Below are positions 60,401 through 64,000 of a stretch of DNA of 64,000 nt, piece after piece. The DNA is from Hippophae tibetana. Lineage: Eukaryota > Streptophyta > Magnoliopsida > Rosales > Elaeagnaceae. The stretch is taken from contig CM072810.1 of NCBI GenBank assembly GCA_037013495.1, forward strand, positions 112,499,398-112,563,397, in the 5' to 3' direction. The notes beneath the pieces were generated by a model that did no database searches, was not told the origin of the DNA, and saw nothing but the letters and a program-made list of their open reading frames with translations. Every line of letters starts with the position of its first letter. The stretch's first letter is position 1. The translations under genes and the position numbers were made by a program.

Positions 60401-61529
60401 AACATTACAGTCTGTGCCATGTTCAAATTATTATTTTTCCATCCTAAAATCTATTATAATCCTCGCTTTAAAGATTTGTTACACATTGGAATAAAGGATA
60501 GGGTCCCTCGTTCTTCAAAACAAGAATCTTTTGCTTTTGTAGCTTTTTCTTTCATATCTTTTTTACTTTCAATCCAAACCATGGCTTCCCGTTTTTGTGT
60601 TGTAATGGCTTTTCTCTTTAATTATGGAGAAAAACAAACTTGGGTAAATGTCTTTTTGTGCGCTTGAGTTTCTAAGTCACATAGTGGGAGTGTTCCTTTG
60701 GCTCTTTGAAGTCGTGTCACTAAGATCTCTCTACCTCTAGTGCCAAGAGAAATAGACTCAGTGTAGAGGAAACTTTTAATACGTCAGTTCCGCTTTCACT
60801 CACTCTTTGGTTCCTGGAATTTTTTGGGTTTATTTTTAGTATCAATGCAATTGGTTTGATAAAATTTTCGTTGGTGTTATGTGGGTTTTATTTTTTGGTG
60901 GAGGTCTATACTGTGCTTTTGAAGCAATTATTTCTGGTCAATAATCTTAGCTACAGGTGACACTCATCTGTTATGAAGATGCTTTTTGATTGATTTTGTA
61001 ACTGAGACCCAAATTTAATTTTACAACTCTATGGTGGTCAGGTGGATTTGAAGTCTCTCAGCTCTCCGGCCTTCTGAGTTTATTTATCCAATTTATGGAG
61101 GTAAGGTTCATACGAAAAATTCGAATCGATCCGTATTAATTTATTTCTTGTGTAATTCTATTATACATAGAAAGAGTACTGAAGAAACCTACACAGTATA
61201 TATGTCAGTAAAACATATAAAACTTGTCATAAGGTTATTTATTTATTTTTTGCTGAGAAAGTTTTGTAAGATTGTTACACTAACAAATTAAGTTGGTGTT
61301 TCGCTTTGTCAAGATACATTTTTATATAAAAATTCTGAGAAAGCGAATTGCAGGGATTTCTTAAATGTCTTGCGAAGCTGGGTTGCAGTATAACAACTTC
61401 AATGCTAAAAAGTAATCACACTGGGACTGGGAGAATCATTTTCTTCAGTCTACGGTACCTCTTTCATTTGAAAACTCAGTAAATTCTTTTGTTCTTTTCC
61501 CAACAATTGGTGCAGTATATGAACTGCCA
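60401..61529 (+). promoter_or_regulatory. probable promoter and spliced 5' leader of the LRR kinase
   Basis: The leader probably contains an intron. A good donor (GAG then GTAAGG at 61101) pairs with the acceptor GGTGCAG ending at 61515, 14 bp before the start codon. A frame at 60419-60667 lacks any recognised domain and is likely leader or promoter sequence. T-rich, CT-rich stretches around 60500-60800 fit a plant transcription start area. The transcription start itself cannot be fixed. Confidence 0.5.
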
Positions 61530-61635
61530 ATGGCGAAAAGATGCCACCAAACTGCCATTTTTCTTATTTTTCTTGTGTTTCTTTCAACCCACTATGCAAT
61601 GCAGCTACAATCCTCCCAGGTTGAGACTCTTCTAA
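61519..61635 (+). other. upstream reading frame overlapping the LRR kinase start
   Basis: An ATG at 61519 opens a 38-codon frame, out of frame with the main ATG at 61530 and ending at TAA 61633-61635. If the leader intron 61101-61515 is removed, an ATG at 61095 in the preceding exon joins the same frame. Scanning ribosomes would meet it before the kinase start, so it could dampen translation. Confidence 0.5.
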
Positions 61636-63875
61636 GAATCCAGCAACTTATAAACTTTCCTCCTACTTTAAGTGATTGGAATAGCAACAAAACAGACTTT
61701 TGTAACTCTGAACCCAGTTCATCTTTTACTGTTGTATGTTATGAAGAAAACATAACCCAGTTGCACATAATTAGTGAAAAAAAAATTCCTTTACCACATA
61801 ACTTTTCCTTGGATTCTTTTGTCACAACTCTTGTTAAGCTTCCCAATTTGAAAGTTCTCGCATTGGTTTCACTTGGTTTATGGGGCCACTTGCCCGGAAA
61901 AATAGCATGTTTATCATCACTTGAAATACTGAACATGAGTTCAAATTTCCTATCTGGTCCCATCCCACAAGAACTTTCATCACTAACAAGCCTCCAAACA
62001 CTCATACTTGATGATAATAAGTTTTGTGGATCATTACCGGAACAGCTGAGTTTTCTCCAACTTCTTGCTGTCTTGAGTTTGAAGAACAATTCATTTGATG
62101 GTAGTCTGCCAGATACATTGAGTGAACTGGATAATCTTAGAGTTGTTACTCTTTCACATAATCATTTTAATGGTGAGGTGCCTAATTTAAGTCATTTGAC
62201 AAATCTACAAGTTCTTGACTTGGAAGATAATGCATTTGGACCCCAATTTCCTCAACTTGGAAACAAGCTAGTTACTCTTATACTGCGAAAAAACAAGTTT
62301 AGATCAGGAATTCCTTCTCAAGTGAGTTCTTATTATCAGCTTCGGCAGTTGGACATTTCTTTCAACAAATTTGTGGGGCCATTTCCACCATCCTTACTAG
62401 CACTCCCTTCTATCACTTTTCTTAATATCGCTGGAAACCAGTTGACAGGCATGCTTTTCGACAATCTAGGTTGCAATGCCAATCTTAAGTTGGTGGATTT
62501 ATCCTCAAATCTTTTGACTGGAAGCTTACCTAACTGTCTTATGTCAAAATCAAAGGGCAGGGTTGTCCTGTATGCTAGCAATTGTTTAGCAACTAGAAAT
62601 CAACATCAAAACCCAATCCAGTTTTGCCGAAATGAAGCTTTAGCTGTGGGCATCTTACCTGAGCAGAAAAAGAAAAGAGAAGCTTCTAAAGCTGTTATTA
62701 CCTGCAGTATAATTGGAGGTATTTTTGGAGGAACTGCCCTTGTTGGTATAATTTCCTTACTGTACAGAAGAGTAAATTCCAAGAAGAATCTTAAAAGGTC
62801 ACCAACGAGATCAGCAGCTGAAAAGTCATCAACTGGATACACCTCAAAGCTGCTCTCAGATGCAAGTAAGTTTCATCCCTTTATCTCTCTTTCACTATTT
62901 TTTTCATTTTATTTTTTATATCCTTTTAAATATATGGTTTCTGTACACAAAGTTGCACATCTAGCTATGCATTTTTACATATATACTTCCTAGCATTAAA
63001 TAAAGAAATATGTATTCATTTTTATTTTAGGTTTCTTGATAAAATCTACGTTGTATGGTTTCATTGCATTAATGTTGAATGTTCAAACCTTATATTTAAT
63101 TGATTTGGTGTAAACCCAAAGACACTGCATGTTTAATTGGCTTATACAGAACTGCAAGTTTATGCACACCATTTATAGCCATGATATTCCATGAAACACA
63201 TCTTTTTCTTTACCCCATGGTTATTTGTAAAGATATTACTTAGCTCAATGAATTAACAAAAGATTAGTGATTCATGACTTCTTGACTTTTATCTTGTGCT
63301 TCCAATGAAAAATACAGCCCTTAGATTTAGCTTGCATTTCTAATTTTACATTATTTGTTAGACGATTGAAATTTTAATTATCTGATGGATTTTAAGGCAT
63401 ATGAAGCTAGCTTATTCGACAGAGTTAAGGTAGTCACCACCAACAATACTTTACTAGGTAGAATTGGATGAATCAGTTTATTTTGACCATCTAATTTCAT
63501 TGAAAATAAGTTGTATTTTGAAATGCTATAAGCCTACGGAATTAACTGATAGAATTTCTATGATTTAGCCACAAAATAATAGAAAGAAAGAACAAGTAAA
63601 AGGAACTCAACGCTATAAGAAAAATAGACAAGCTGATCAGATTTGTACTGTTTCCATTTGTTGTTGTTGTTGTTGTTCTTCCTCTTATTTTTTATTTTTG
63701 ATTAAAGCAATAGAAACTAAGATTCTTTTTTTTCACCTAAGGGTATGTACATCAAACTATGAGGATGGGAGCACTTGGCCTTTCAGCGTACAGAATATTT
63801 TCTCTTGAAGAGCTTGAGGAGGCTACAAATAACTTTGATACATCTGCTGTCATGGGTGAAGGATCTCATGGACAG
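61530..63875 (+). CDS. LRR receptor-like kinase, probable inactive (At3g03770-like), 5' part
   Basis: Partial gene; coding exons seen so far are 61530-62865 and 63742-63875, phase-compatible with GT-AG borders, and the gene continues past 64000. Residues 1-25 form a signal peptide. The LRR N-cap has [18 protein letters not shown] (about 56-73), and about nine leucine-rich repeats span 105-340 ([33 protein letters not shown]). A Cys pair motif [10 protein letters not shown] lies at about 349-358, and one membrane span at about 389-412. The juxtamembrane part ends KLLSDA, and exon 2 encodes [13 protein letters not shown] then GEGSHGQ, the start of the kinase glycine loop. Word for word this follows Arabidopsis At3g03770, annotated as a probable inactive receptor kinase. 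The protein would sit in the plasma membrane with LRRs outside. Kinase activity cannot be judged because the catalytic loop is beyond the window. Confidence 0.93.
62866..63741 (+). other. intron 1 (coding) of the LRR kinase
   Basis: An 876-bp intron between GTAAGT (62866) and CCTAAG (63741). It contains a (GTT)n microsatellite near 63659-63676 and T-rich stretches, and no element. Confidence 0.85.
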
Positions 63876-64000
63876 GTATTCCTCACACTTAAATTGTTCA
63901 ATTTTTTAATAAGTAGTCTGATACAGCAAGTTTTCTAATGCGGTAGTAGGAGCTATCTTGATTACCATTAGATGGCATGTTTAAACAATTAAGTCGCATT

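Noticed and set aside
60419-60667. 82-residue plus-strand frame upstream of the LRR kinase
   Set aside because: Hydrophobic and T-rich with no domain. It sits where promoter and leader are expected.
1-64000. CRISPR arrays, bacterial-style operons, riboswitches or a new defence system
   Set aside because: No regularly spaced repeats or prokaryotic gene arrangement occur. Clustered repeats are explained by LTRs, tandem duplications and transposon ends.

Overview
The window is nuclear DNA from a eudicot plant. It is AT-rich, the genes have GT-AG introns, and the proteins match angiosperm families. Three host genes can be modelled exon by exon. A plastid NusB-domain protein lies on the minus strand (2259-6974). 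RHIP1, the RGS1-HXK1-interacting protein, lies on the plus strand (9130-33838). The start of an LRR receptor-like kinase of the Arabidopsis At3g03770 type runs off the right edge (61530 onward). As I recall, the closest Arabidopsis relatives of the first two genes (At4g26370 and At4g26410) are also near neighbours, so the pair may be an old gene neighbourhood. The species cannot be named from the sequence.

Layout. 1-2258 is AT-rich flank. The NusB gene has seven coding exons. A 2.2 kb spacer with a 141-bp perfect tandem duplication separates it from RHIP1, which is transcribed away from it. RHIP1 encodes only 227 residues in eight exons but spans 24.7 kb, because introns 2 and 6 (about 11.2 and 10.5 kb) are filled with retrotransposon fossils. 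Intron 2 holds a Ty1/copia element with a target duplication, a copia 3' remnant and a Ty3/gypsy remnant. Intron 6 holds a copia element inserted in the 5' LTR of an older copia element. Every RHIP1 splice junction still keeps frame, so the gene looks functional.

34.5-37.2 kb is another copia remnant. 37.2-43.0 kb is gene-poor and contains a 199-bp hAT-type MITE with a perfect 8-bp target duplication. 43059-54288 is an 11.2 kb CACTA (En/Spm) DNA transposon with terminal inverted repeats and a 3-bp target duplication. Its minus strand carries a TNP2-like transposase gene and a second gene with a plant transposase domain and a Ulp1-like region. It has itself been hit twice: by an 817-bp internally deleted relative (44985-45801) and by a 2 kb solo LTR (50455-52442) that splits the transposase. 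54374-59518 is another old copia element. The LRR kinase follows, with a probable 5' leader intron and an upstream reading frame overlapping the main start.

No wholly new system was found. The points most worth attention are the retrotransposon-inflated but frame-preserved RHIP1 gene, the CACTA family with its deletion derivative and matching subterminal hairpins, and the dated nest of insertions.
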